A stretch of 64,000 bases of DNA from Chamaea fasciata. Its lineage: Eukaryota; Chordata; Aves; Passeriformes; Sylviidae. Where the stretch lies: positions 24,865,712 through 24,929,711 of the forward strand of contig JARCOQ010000011.1 of the NCBI GenBank assembly GCA_029207755.1, in the 5' to 3' direction. Both the position numbers and the translations under genes were made by a program. This document shows, one piece after another, positions 38,628 to 51,277 of the stretch (positions are counted from its first letter, which is position 1; every line of letters starts with the position of its first letter). A model generated the notes under the pieces. It was not told where the DNA came from, ran no database searches, and saw only the letters and a list, made by a program, of their open reading frames with translations.

Positions 38628-41550
38628 CCCAAACAAAAAAAAACCACATTAAAAATACTGAAGAAGTTCTTCCAGCAGGTGTTCAAGGGCCCAGCTCACT
38701 GCTGGGCTGCTGCAGAATTTTCAGCTGATGCTGAGTGTTTTCTGTGTGACCAGGACTCACCCACTGGATGCTGTCCTTCAGTGCCAAGGATCAAGACTTT
38801 TCTGCATTTTGGGCAGTTTCATGACTGCAGCAAACAATGTTTCTGCAGAGTCCAAAAATGTAATCTGACATTGTGTTTCAGAAGCCTATTTCTCTAACAC
38901 AAGATTTCCATTTTCTTTGGCAAACTACCCCTTGCCTTAGCCCTATTGGCATTCACATACACAATTCACAATTCATCTGGAACAGGCTATTTACAGAAAT
39001 TCTGCTGAACTGGCTGTCTTTCTATTAGTTATGTAGAAAAGAAAAGGTTTGGCCTTGATCCTGGACCTGCTGAATTAAAGTGTGAAAGGGAAAATCTCTG
39101 AAGTCCAGGAACTCAAAGGCATTTCCACTGGTGCTGCCCACTTCAACTACAGCTATAATTGCTCTAGAAAAACAAGAGACTAACGGCAAGTCCAGTGGAA
39201 CTTGCAGTTTTTCCTAAGCCCTGATCACTGCTTATATTGAATTTCTCCCTCTGGAAAACAAAGATGCGTTTCCAACCTTTCGTGTTGTCCGTGAGAGCTT
39301 CAAATTCTGAAGAGGTTTTTTTTTATGTCCCAGGTGGGGACGGGGGAGGTTGGCTGGAGACTTCTGAACGCTCAGCTCAGGTACTGAATGAGGCATCTTG
39401 TCCTCATGTAATGGTTTTGCTCAGGGAGAAACTGCAACACCAAGTATTGGCATAAAGGCTTATAAACTGCAAGATGTGCCAGGGTGGAAACCTCCCACCT
39501 TTTCGAAAGGGGATGCTATGCAAGAAGAAAAGAGTTAAGCTGGAAAGATGAAACGGCTCCCTGTCCACATCTCACCCTGCTGGCCCCAGAGACCAGGGCA
39601 GAAGAGATGCTGGTCTCTCCCAGCACATCTTCTTCCTTCGCCATGGAGGCTGACATGTCCAACCTTTCCTCAGACACAGCCACCGTAAGTTTGGGGCTTT
39701 TTAAACGCAAATCAACATCGCCACACAAGACCCTGACCTGAATGCAGGGACAAAGCCCCAACAGCCCAATGCCCTGGTCAATACAACATCATCAGGAAAG
39801 TTAAGGATAGGGAGCAGAGGCCTTGGAAAAAATGCCTAGCTTTCCCTTCCAACCCTCCTACTACTTACCATTACAACAGGGTTCTGGAGGAGGAGCTCAA
39901 CTGAGAGATCAGGGTCAGAGATTCCCATACCATCCCAAACTTGAGGCCCCCACCAGGAATCCCTGCGGACCCCAGGACTGCTTGCCCAGACGGAGGAACC
40001 ACCCTGAAGTTCACACACCAACAGACAGAGCAAAGAAAACACAATACAAACCTGTGAGGAACAAATCACACCTTTTAACTAATAATCAGGCATCCACAAG
40101 TTAATATTTTTTAATGCAGCTGTTTTACTGTAAAATCCTGACCTCATTTGCTCTAGATACCATGTAGGTAAACATAAAATACACTTCTTCACACTGACTC
40201 TGTTAATAACCATTTCTCAAGGGAGCAGAAGAACTGTAAGGAACTAACACCACGCGTTTATTTGTTCATTATAAACCAGACTTACTGAAACAATATCCCC
40301 ACTCAGCACTAAACGGGGAAAAAAATAAGTACATCGAGCTAAGGCCACATCTGCTGAAATGCGATGAGATGGGACTATCATCTGTTCCCTGCAGCCCAGG
40401 TGGAGCATCTCCTCCAGCGACAGCAGCACTTCCCACGAATGGGTCTGGCCCAAGCAAGGTGCTTCTCCATCTTGTGCCCATGGAGAGCTAACAAAGCCAG
40501 CACAACTTCCAGACCAGACCTGTGGGCAGCTCTGCAAAATTAAGTACAGGCATCTAATACCCAATTCTGTCCTTTACAAAACTCTCTCCCTGCCACAGCT
40601 CCCGTTTTGGAACATAACGGGCTGGATTACCTCGCTGTCCCCTTTTGTCCCTTCACGCCCAGGTCATTTCAAGTATCACTCATTATCAGGTTCACCTTTG
40701 CAGTGAGCTAAAAAAGAAGAGGCATGCAGAAGGCTGTTCTTTATGGAATCTCACTGCCACAGGTCACAAAGGTCCCCGGAAATATCAGAAACTGGAGCCA
40801 AGCAGCATCCCCTCCACTCCAGGCTGCTCCTGCTGCTGCTGTCAGTGACTCTTGGTGAAATCCCCCAACCACACAAAGGAAGCATCCCAACGACCCCAGA
40901 GGATCCGACAGCCGCACACCAAACCAGAGATTCGCACCAAGAGAAGGCCTGCCAGCCCCAATCCAGCATTTAAATTTCTCATCCTCTTGCAGACCTGTGG
41001 GCCACTTCTGGGTCTCCTGGATGCATCCCATCACAACCCCTCTGCTGGGAAAACCAAGGCCACACATGAAAAAGGAGCATTTACCAACACCTCTTTAAGA
41101 GCACTGCCCTGCTCCAGTGGAGAACAAAAAACCCCTGGGAAGTCTGAGAACACCAGCGATCACTGGGACACCAGTGCACGGGTCTGCAGCCCAGCCCAAG
41201 GCAGATGACTGTGCAAGCACACGGGCTGGGATGCTCCACAGCCAAGGGCGAGCCCTGGGCACAAGGAGAGGTGGCTGAGGCACCTGACGGGACTCTCTGG
41301 GCTGGATCACCACAGCTCGTGCCAACAAAGGCTCAGGTTCCCCCACATCCCTCTCCAGCTAATTGCAGCGCTGCCTGCAGCCCAGACTGACCTCCTTCCC
41401 AGCCACCTACACATGAGCTGAGATGGGCTGGGGACGAGGGCATGTGAGGATGGAGCTGGGCTTCTAGCCACGCACTTCCCTGTGCACATTTCAACTCAAG
41501 AATTTAAGACACCTAAAGACACACAAAAAATCCAAAGACTTAAACAAAGC

Positions 41551-41567
41551 AAAAAAAAAAAAAAAAA
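41551..41567 (+). repeat. Poly-A tract (17 A)
   Basis: A homopolymer run within an A-rich area. No retroposed body or target-site duplication was recognised around it. Confidence 0.9.
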
Positions 41568-42147
41568 TTTTACACCAATCTGCCATTCTTATGCAAGAAG
41601 AGGAAAAAATCCCACAACATTTGGAAGCAGGCTGTGTTTGCTTGGCACTTTCCATCTTTAGGTAATTAGTGTAAAGGGCTTCCCAGGTAAACCTAAGAAT
41701 AAACGGCAGATTTCAAGAGAGACACCATTCTCTCTGCAGTGAGCCTTCAAAGCACAAGCAGGAGAAGCTGCAGAATTCCAGCAGGCTCCCCGTAGGCATC
41801 ACTTGCCTCAGAGTCCTCAGGGTCAGCCACAACCCAAGCTGCATCAAAATCTGGAGTGACATAAAAAAATGACAAGCAAGAAACATCCTTGAAGACAAAC
41901 ACCACAGCATTTGCAAATTCTTCAAATCCACAGCCTGGACCAAGGTTTACAGCTTGCTGCTCCTCCCATCCCCTTCTGTAAGCTTTCTAAAAAGTGCCTC
42001 CCTAGCTGAGAGTGGCACCTTCAGAGCTGGGAGGAACAAAACACCTCCCAGCTCCAAAACCTACTTTTCAGTGCTTCTCTCGGTTGTTTTCCTCAGCTGA
42101 CCTAGAAGCAGCTGCTGTACTTGCTCCTCCGGGAATCAGCCTTGCTC

Positions 42148-42188
42148 CCAGCATTTTGTTTCCAAAATTTTTGTCTCCAAAATGCTGG
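42148..42188. repeat. Perfect 11-bp inverted repeat with 19-base spacer
   Basis: CCAGCATTTTG at 42148-42158 is matched by its exact reverse complement CAAAATGCTGG at 42178-42188. The T/A-rich spacer itself repeats a CCAAAA motif. It could form a hairpin in DNA or pre-mRNA. No transposon coding region or target duplication accompanies it. Confidence 0.8.
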
Positions 42189-43520
42189 TGGTGCAGGGGC
42201 TCCCAGCCTCCCCATCGCCCCACAGATGGATTTCCAGTGGTGGCAGCACCCGGCAGCTCCCAGCTCTGCCCCCCCAGACCACCCCAGTGGTGCTCTGTTT
42301 CTGATTATAAGCGGAAAGGGGTAAGGACAGGGATGGGAATGGAAAGATGGGAAAGGAGAAGAGAGGAAGCACTTAGCAAAGGTCACAGCAGTGAGAACCT
42401 GACCCCCAGCTCCCTGTGCTCTGCACCAGGTTCCAATATACTAAAAGAGTCTATTACTTCTTAAATACAATATCCAAGTTTACACCTGCAAAAAAACGCA
42501 GGTACCAGTTTCTGCTGAGAACAAGATGCTCCTCGCCTGTGCCCTGCAGCCCAAGAGAGGGATTTCACCCAAAAGCAAATGTTTTTTTGTAACCCACCCG
42601 AGCCTTACAGCACCCACGCATCACCCACCAGCCACAGCCACACCCCTGCAAAACACTGCTGGTAAGATACTACAGCGAGCAGAGCAATGGGAGCTTCAGC
42701 AGACGAGAAACCACCCCTCCCAAAACCGAGAGTGAGGCTTTCACAGGCAATAACCCCATTCTGAAAGCTGGCTCCTTCCTAAACATCTCCCCCATCTCAC
42801 TTTCGGTGTCCTCACAAAGGATCTGACAGAAGACAAGTCTGAGTTCCCAGTGCAGCCATTCCTCTGGGACGGGAGAACGTGGCACTGGACAGGGTGCCTG
42901 CTCCTATTATCTGCAAAGCAGCTGCTTGCACAGAGCACCTTCTAATGCCCACAAGCCAAGGAGGGGACTCTGCCTCTGCCCCGTCCCTGCCCGGCACCCG
43001 CACACAAGGCACTGCAAGACCCACCACCGCATTCCCCACGCTTTGCAGCACCACTGACTTCACTTGGCATCTTCAAAGGAGCTTTTTTAACCCTAAGGCA
43101 TTGCAGATTTTTTTTTTTTTTCTGTCCTGCAAAACTGTGCAGTATTTACAGAATGAGAGCATCCAGCAACGCGAGGGAGACTGGACAAATGTCACTCCTC
43201 AGATGCATCAGTCTGCTCCTGACCTTCACCCTGCCCTTTCCCTTCACAAACTCGGCAGGGAGGGAAATGGAACAGAGGTTTAAAGGGAGGCAATGCAAAA
43301 GCATTTTTAATCACCTTTTATAACCTGCATTCTCTGGGACTGAAAAAGCACCTTTCCCTTACATTATTCAGAAAGCAGCAAAGCTAATGTGACATATTGG
43401 TGCGTAGGTGTGTGGGGGCTGGTTTCTTGGGGGGGAGGGAGGGCTCAGGGCTCGCTCTGTGTTTCAGAGAAATGAAGCAGCACAAGATGTACCAGTTGCT
43501 CTGGTAACAAAGCTTTTGCC

Positions 43521-43552
43521 TTTTTTTTTTTTTAATTTTTTTTTTTTTTTTT
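43521..43552 (+). repeat. T-rich tract T13-AA-T17
   Basis: Two poly-T runs separated by AA. On the transcribed strand this is A-rich, so it could be the remnant of a poly(A) tail of a retroposed sequence. No recognisable retroposed body adjoins it on either side. Confidence 0.9.
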
Positions 43553-46500
43553 AAGAATGAAGCATCATTTTAAGCATTTTTCAGTTAAGACTTCCTTGCC
43601 TGCATGGCAAAAACAAATCTGCATTTCAGAAACACACACACACACACACTCCATTTGAGTCAGCACAGAAAGGACCTTCTCCTCCAGAGCTACTATAACA
43701 TTGTGGGGAAGCTGATAAATTGAGATTGCCCGTTTTCCTTCTGATAAGGCTACAGGAGTTATCACACACCAGTATTTCGGCCCAGCCCCTTCCTGCAAGC
43801 CAGAAAAAGCAGATAAAAGCCCAGCACCGTCTGCTAGGTGGTGCCTGTGGGAGCAGCGGAGACCCCAGCCCTGGTGAGCATCCTCACACGGCAGCACCAC
43901 CACCCCCCTCTCTGCCGGCACATGGAGCCATCCCAGCAGAAACAGTGGCTTAATATTTAATACCGTGCTCGTAATACAGAAAGATTATAAAGCAGCTTGG
44001 AAGTCTTGTAAATCCATTCAAACTGACAGAGACCATCCGTGACCTTGAAGGTGGCGAGCGGCCAGTGGTCGCCCACAAGGGTCTGTGTCTGGATGTGAGC
44101 GGTCCAGCCAGCACCAAAACCATCCCTGGGGAAGGAAGAGCCTGGGACAGGGCAGGGTGGGGAGACACAAAGTGCTTCCCCGCCTCAGTCCCCTGGAGCA
44201 GGCTCTCAGAGCAGCACCAAACCATGGGGAAAGCCAGGAAGCCTCCCAAACCAAAGGCACCAACCCCTCATGAGAAGTGACCGTCGGAGCGGGAGGTGGG
44301 ACTGCTACACACACTCACACACGTGTGGTTACGCTCAGCCTGCCCTGCCCTGCAGCAAAAGCAACCTCGGAAGAGCCTGAAAACATAAAAAAAGACCCAA
44401 AGCTGAGGATGTCAGACTAGAACCACCAATGCAGCTCGAGTCACACCCAACCGCGCAGTTCATTTTCTAAAGGCGAAGGTGAGAAAAGAGCAATGCTCAC
44501 AGCACACCTTCAAATGCAGTCGCCGTCTGGGGCTACAGCTGCTTGTTTAGACTGCGAGATGATGGGGCTCTGAACTCCCTCAGCAGCCTGGGAAAGGGGG
44601 CACCAGGTGCCCTTGGCGTGCTCGGAGCAGCACCCAGCGCCGCAGGCCAGCTGTTGGGACAAGGGTGGCTGGCAGCACCACCTGCTCTGCAGGCACTGCT
44701 GTGCACACCTTCAGTCTGGCCTCCCAAGCAAGGCACAGCAGTCAGTCTGCAGCTCTAAAAGCTGTGTATGTAAACTGCAGCTAATTCTTTACAGCAACAA
44801 TCCCCAGGAAATATTAATTGTAGTGCGGCATGGTAGCTTCTTCCACACGGATAAAGCAGCAGTGATTAATTATCGAGCTATTGACCATCAGCCTTTTAGA
44901 AAGGGAGACAATAAACCAACTGATGATTAAAAACAATTACTGCCATTCTTGACTCGGGCTAATTATCTGAACTCCTAATAATGACCCAGGAACCTGTAGA
45001 GTTTCTGTTCTCACCAGAGCTGAGGCAAGGGCCCAGCACTTGATCAGCAGCAGCCAGACTGGAAGAGATACCAGGCAAGTTAAAAAAATAGAATGTTAAA
45101 AGTTCAACGCTCTATTTCCTCATATCCACCCTCAAAAATAAGTTAAGGGAAAAAGGAGTCTTCTGAAAGTCTTTCTTTAGGATGTTCACCTGCTCCCCCA
45201 CCAGCCTGCACTGGTGGAATGCCTGGGGATGATGCCAGGAGGAAGGATGCCACCGTGCACGGAGTGCACAAACAGCCCCCAGGAGCGCAGGACACGCATT
45301 ATCCCTCCTCCTCTGGCATCTGCAAACTCCAAGACAACATTATCAAACACAGGCTTGTGCCTGGGACATTCCCCCCAAAGGTTTGTCTCAGGAATCAAAC
45401 AGTCCCAGCTCTCCAGCAACAGGTGACCTTGGATTTCAAATATTTTATTCACTTTCTAATACCCACACACCTCAACATCTCCATCGACCAGGTCAAACCT
45501 GGGCAGCTGCCTCCAGGTGGATGGGCCCTGACTTCTGGCGATAAATAAGTCCTGACTAAAGACCCTGGGATGCATTCCTTCAACCTTTTCCATATGCATT
45601 TGTACCCCAGACAGACGGACAGACATAGTAACCCAAAAAGCAACAGTGAAAACCACATTCTCTTCAAAGAGCTGCCCCACTTGGGCTGGCAGAGGGCACG
45701 GACAGCCTGTGGGCAGCCAGGAACCCGCAGAGGTGCCCCACCTGCCCTGGGGTGGCTCCCAAGGGTGATTCCCGTGCCCTGCCCCATCACGTGCTGGTGG
45801 TAAAGGAGCTCCTTGGAGGGCCACAGCTGACACGGGCGGCACGCGGATCCCACACGCTGTAAATTAGAGCACAGGCTACTGCTGCGTAATAGCTGGGTGA
45901 TTATATGGCACCTACCAGGTAATTAAGCAATCAATAGTTATTGTGCAGTTACAGAGGTGCCCACATGCTCTATCTTGTACCCTGTAAAACAAAACCTTGC
46001 TGAAGCTGTAAATGGAGATGCACATCCCCAGGGCACAAGGCAAAGCAGCACTTGGCGTGAATGACCACTGTCCTCCTGGCACAGTTGGGAAGAAGCACGT
46101 GAATATGTAATCTCAACATCGTTTACTTCCATGTTGTAAAATACACAAGATGAGAGGTACAAAGGTCACCATCTGATCTATTTCCTGATTTTTTTTTCTC
46201 ACCACGGCAAAGGCTTGCATCAAAATCCTTCTTGGCTGACACCATCCACGGGCCGCTGTGTGAATGGCCGTGGCTAAGCCCATAAAAACACTGGGGGACT
46301 GCTCTGGTTTTCCACTTACTCAGTGGACAGTAAGTAGCCCGCTGCATGTGTCTCCAAGCTTTGCACCCATCTATTGGACAGGTATTTCTGAGTAGCCCAG
46401 TGTCCTTTACCTTTGAACCCACATATTTATTGGTGCTGGACACCCCACTGGCTGTGGCCTTGATCTACCCAGGCAATCTAAGCACACGCAGTATTTTAAG

Positions 46501-48012
46501 GAGTATTTGTTTGCTCTCATGCAGAGTAGAAATAAACAGCAATAATAATGTTCCGGGACATAAAAGCAGTTATTTCCTCAGAGTAGTTTAGGTAACGCTC
46601 TCAAGGATCTTAGTGAGTTTTGTGTTTAGAGTTGCTTTCAGCCATCAGCTAAAAACCAGTGAGGCAAAGGTTTAATTCCCAAGTCCACCTCGTATTCCTG
46701 ATAGTCATTTCCTTAAACACCTCTAAGAAAAATAAAATCCAAGGACACAAAAATTCACTACTGCAACAATGTCTGGCGCAGAAGCTAGCAAGTTCTCAGT
46801 CTTTTATCAAAACCAGCTTACAATCTGTAACATTAGATGCAAGATTATTAGAAAATAAAGAAAAGCTTCCGATTCAATTAGGGAGATAAATCATCACCAG
46901 TGCGGTGCCTCATTAAAATAAAACTCGAGCTATTCACGAGAGATTGTTAAGCAGCGAACAAGGAATGTTATTTCTCTCTGCATTTTTCCAAAGCGAAGAG
47001 CTTACGGCTGGGGTTAGAGCAGTGAGAGCAGAGCAGGTCACTGCCAAGGGCTCCTGCAGCACCCAGGTGTCCCTGGGGTAGGGCCAGAGCCGGGAAGAAC
47101 CAAACAGGTGTTTTAACCTGCTGTCCGGAGCAAAGGAAGACCTTCACTTGAAAATGCAGAGGTCAAACTGAACCAGTTGCCTTTGCCTCAAGCACAAGGC
47201 TCAGAGAACAAGGCTTTGATTCACAGAAGCACTGTGAACCACCTGAAAGGGATCTTCAAACCATGACCCAGAAAGCAGGATCAAAGCAGCGGCAGCAGCT
47301 GCATCCCAAGGCACTCGCTGTGGCAGTGGGTGCCCTCCTTCTGGGAGCTCTCAAGGTGCACCAGGCTTGGCCAACACAACTCTCCTACGAGCAAGGAGAA
47401 GGCACGTGCCGTGCCTCCCCAACCTCCCCAACAGCAGCAGACGCTGAGGCTGGCTCCATGAATCCCTGCTCTCTGAGGGCTCCGGTTACTGCGGCACTCC
47501 CAGACACTTTGCAGGGTCTGTGAGATTGCTCAGCTGCCAGAAGGACACAACCATGCTCTTGATCCCATGGGATCAATGGGAAGTTTGCACCTTGCACATT
47601 TTCCCCTCAGCTCCTGGGCAGGCCAGCTGGTTATCACCAGGACACCTGCAGTCTCCAGCACAAACGTGGCCACGCAGCAGCGTCAGACATTGCTGCTAAA
47701 TCAGATTTTCTAGGGGAAACATCAAGGCTGCAGCACACAGGACTGCCTGGAATAAACATCTCAATTCTGCCTCTTCCCAACAGCTAAGCTGCTTTTTTTG
47801 CTCCACGGAGGGAGCAGTCACAAGAAGCGGGGATGATGCTCACCAGGTGACCGCTCCTGGCGGAGAGCACAGGGGGTGGACCCGCAGAGCTCGGGCTGGC
47901 AGCCAGCACCAGAACCCAAAAACACAACCGGAGGCGCGCACAGCCTCTAGGAGGGCGGCAATGGGGCACCTCAGGTAAGGCTGCACAGAGGGGCAGGGCA
48001 CCACCCCTGCCG
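43553..48012. other. Downstream intron, unique sequence
   Basis: Includes the AC microsatellite and two AT-rich segments (44781-44990 and about 46790-46985) rich in TAAT homeodomain-type cores. No exon was recognised. A moderately CpG-rich stretch lies at about 47827-47960, just before the second CR1. Confidence 0.55.
43632..43649 (+). repeat. (AC)9 microsatellite
   Basis: Nine uninterrupted AC units in otherwise unique intronic DNA. Short dinucleotide runs of this size are usually only weakly polymorphic. Confidence 0.92.
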
Positions 48013-48131
48013 GGATTTAACAGATGTGCAGATGTGGCACTTAGGGACACGGTTTAGTGGTGGGCTTGGCAATACTGGGTTATTGTCTGGACTCCGTCTT
48101 AAAGACCTTTTCCAAGCGAAATGATTCTGTG
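48013..48131 (+). mobile_element. CR1 LINE 3'-end fragment
   Basis: The plus strand carries the last ~120 bases of a CR1 element: GATGTGGCACTTAGGGACAC, then GGTTTAGTGGTGGGCTTGGC, then a diverged TGGACTCCGTCTTAAAGACC, then TTTTCCAAGCGAAATGATT and one terminal ATTCTGTG octamer at 48124-48131. Changes within otherwise invariant CR1 words (for example CAAGCG where most copies have CAACCT) mark it as old. It lies antisense to the host gene and in the opposite orientation to the CR1 at 11633-11890, so the two are independent insertions. Confidence 0.88.
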
Positions 48132-50051
48132 AACAGCCCAGCCCTGCCTGAGAGGGGTTTGGAAATGCCAGTGGAACAACCATCTAATTATAGAGGACGC
48201 TGCTCCTAGGTATGGATCACTTCTAAGGGCTGGTTTAGAATGGAGCCAGAAGGTCTGTGTGTCTTGAAAGTCGATCCATTTGTTTTGCTGCAAGAGATAA
48301 ATAGAGCGGTGGTATCTGGAGAAAAAGAATCGCAGAGATCTTGTTTCCACGCTGGGTTTTAGGGCGGGACACCATAAACAGTTATGTATGTTTTATCTCA
48401 AAGTCTCCTTTTGTTTATAGAGCATGTGCTGCTCCAGGACTTCAGTGGAAGAGAGCTGTGAAGTCAGGCTTAGCCTGAGCTCATACCTCAATACTTACTA
48501 ATTTGGTTTGGACAGCAACGTTCTCCCCTCCGCCCCCGTCACCATCCCGTCTGGCACCAGCACCACGTGAATCACGCCGAGGACAATCCAGTTACTCCAG
48601 CAAGTTAAAAACAGTTAGGAGGAGGATTTTCCCCTTGTACAGCACGGGGAAAAAGGAACACAAAAACGTTCAGCCTACACTTGGGACATTTCTGGGTGGT
48701 TTTTTTTTTCCCCTTTGAGGTAACACACAGAAAGAATCGAACCCAGCAAGAGGAAACCCGATCAGCTGAGCCACACAACCAGCAGCACCAGCTTATTTCC
48801 CTTTTTTGCTCTCCACAAAAACACGACGCTTTGAAAAGGCCGTTACAGGCACATAGTTTCCACGGATTGTTAGAAATATGAACCAGTTAAAATTAGGTCA
48901 CCTTCCACCGTTATTTTAGCAGCTGAGAAGAAAAACAGTTCAGAAGCGAGCTCCCATGGCAGGGAGCACATGGTGGGAAAACAATGAATACCAGAGGTGA
49001 AGGCTCCCTGGAATATAACCTTGATAAGAACAGCTTTGGGGTGGGGCAGTTTTTCCTTTGTTTTCGTTACTTTATTTTTTTTTTAAATCTGTTCCAGTTC
49101 AAAAATTCACACATTTCAAACTCCAGAAGTTCCAGTTCATCTTCGGTTCACTTCAATCCCTTGATCCTTCTACTGACAGGATTAGTCTACAGCAGCAGGA
49201 GGATGGGGGAATCTTGGCTCTCTAAACACCATTCTCCTCAGCAGGGGCAGCTCGCTGTCTTTTAGAGCGTGACAAGCAAGAGCTGTGTCTCCAAAACCAC
49301 GGAGTAGGAGCACATGAGTATATTCTCTTCTACAGTCAAAATGAAACATGGGCATGACGGGTAAACAGGATCTCTGTGTGCCCACACACACATGAGTACA
49401 CGTGTACATACACGGCACTCGTGCCCACACATACAGGAGCTTCGTGGAGAATGAGGCCCAGGGGAGGTACTGACTCCCAGCAGAATGAAAAAAGTTGGCA
49501 AATTCCTCGTGCAACCATGACAAGAAACATCTCCCCACCACTTATAAACACAGATAACTCCAGACTTTGAAATAACTCAATCCCATCCCAAACGCACAAG
49601 GATAGTCCATAAAAAGATCCCATCAAGAAGACAAAATCTGGAAATCCCCCAAGCTAAGATGTGTTTGGGACAGGTGATAGAATACAGCAGAGGTGGGCAT
49701 TTTAAATATTCTTGTAAATTAAAATCCTGCTCTCCACAGCCCCTTCACTATTCTCATTTGGATTGCTGCTTCTAGATGTTCAGAAAAATTTAAAGCAATC
49801 CTACTGACTGTAACAGGCACCTTAATAAAAACATTTTAATAGTGTTTTTAATCCTGTAGCAGGTTCCTGCCAGTGGAAAGGATGGCAGCCAGCCTGTGTG
49901 CAAGCAGAGCACTAGACTGTAGCAAACTCATTTGGCAACCTATTGCAGCTGTAAACTCAGCTCTCAGAAGAGATCAAGATTTAGCTATTAAAGCACAGAC
50001 TTCTCACTCCCTCCTCATCATCTAATCAATAAAAAGCAACTGTGAGGAAAA
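48132..50051. other. Downstream intron near the kinase exon
   Basis: Unique sequence with short T-runs and a CA-rich imperfect stretch around 49380-49435. Nothing further was recognised between the CR1 and the G12A9 tract. Confidence 0.55.
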
Positions 50052-50072
50052 GGGGGGGGGGGGAAAAAAAAA
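50052..50072 (+). repeat. G12A9 homopurine tract
   Basis: Twelve G followed by nine A on the plus strand, sitting 227 bases beyond the donor of the kinase exon within the downstream intron. In the transcript it reads U9C12, a potential binding site for poly-pyrimidine or poly-C binding proteins. Length is likely polymorphic and may be miscounted in assembly. Confidence 0.9.
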
Positions 50073-50260
50073 GGCAATTCATTTTCTTGTGACAGTTTCA
50101 GAACTAATGTGAATTGCTTATTACAAGAGCTCTGTGTGCTACACAATGATACTTGCACACAAGACCAAAAGGTCAGAGTTCAGCAAGGCTTCTTGTGAGG
50201 TTTGAAATGGCCAAAGCCTCGTCAAGGTGATGTGCTGGGACGCTCCACATTCAGCATTCA

Positions 50261-50365
<105 letters not shown>

Positions 50366-50391
50366 CTAGGAGAGAAGAAAAAGAATATTAA
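50366..50391 (-). other. 3' splice site and polypyrimidine tract of the kinase exon
   Basis: On the minus strand the bases just upstream of the exon read TTCTTTTTCTTCTCTCCTAG, a strong pyrimidine tract ending in the AG acceptor. An A/T-rich stretch a little further upstream could hold the branch point. This signal fixes the exon's first base at 50365 and leaves the reading frame at phase 0. Confidence 0.88.
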
Positions 50392-51093
50392 ATAAGCAAT
50401 ATTTATAGACTTCTGAAAAAATCAACATTTGATGAAGATCACCGTTTCTCTGACAAGGCTTTTGAGTGGTTTAAGGTTTCCAGGCAGACCAGGAATGGGA
50501 ATTACAGGGGCAATGAGCAGAAGCTCATTGTCCAGCTGCCCTGTGCGGGCAGCTCCCGCACTCTGAGCAGCACAGAACCACCCAGTGCCCCCCACCTCCA
50601 GCACCTGGGCTGGGAGATGCCAGGCAGGTGCCTGTGAGTGAGCATCCATCCATCCGACTGTCACCTGCTCCAGGTATGAACACTCAGTGCACGCTTTAAA
50701 TGCAACAGCGAACATTTGCTATCAGAAGTTAGATTTTCCTATGCATCAGCTTTGGAATGAAACAAGCTAACTGGCAGGATGCCATTCGGGGGCTCAAAGC
50801 AGGGGTTTCCAGGTCTGTTCCTGAGGTCAGCAGCATTCGTGTCACTGGGTCTAAAGGCCATTTTTGGTTTGGTGCGTCCCGGCTGTTGACACCCCGGTTT
50901 GTCAGCTGAGATGAGCAGATCCACGGCAATGCCATGTGAGGACACAGTACCTCGTAAAGGTGACAACACAGCACAAGACCTTGTCCCCAGATCCCCCTCC
51001 ACTTGGCAGTGCCCAGCCAGGGGAAGTGCAGTCACACCCACACCCACCAGCACAGTCCTAAGAGGATACGAGCAGTGAGGTACGAGGGAGCGT

Positions 51094-51277
<184 letters not shown>

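Larger units (their letters stand above)
30896..43520. other. Downstream intron, unique sequence
   Basis: Contains a short A-rich TAAAA-type simple repeat at about 31274-31297, two poly-A tracts and the inverted repeat annotated separately. The longest open frame of the window (224 codons, plus strand 31732-32406) is here but has no recognised homology. A plus-strand splice-site pair at 35397-35481 is reported as a finding. Confidence 0.55.

Noticed and set aside
39836..40069. Minus-strand frame ending at a GTAAGTAG donor-like site near 39861
   Set aside because: On the downstream side of the kinase exon without an identifiable acceptor or kinase homology; treated as a chance donor.
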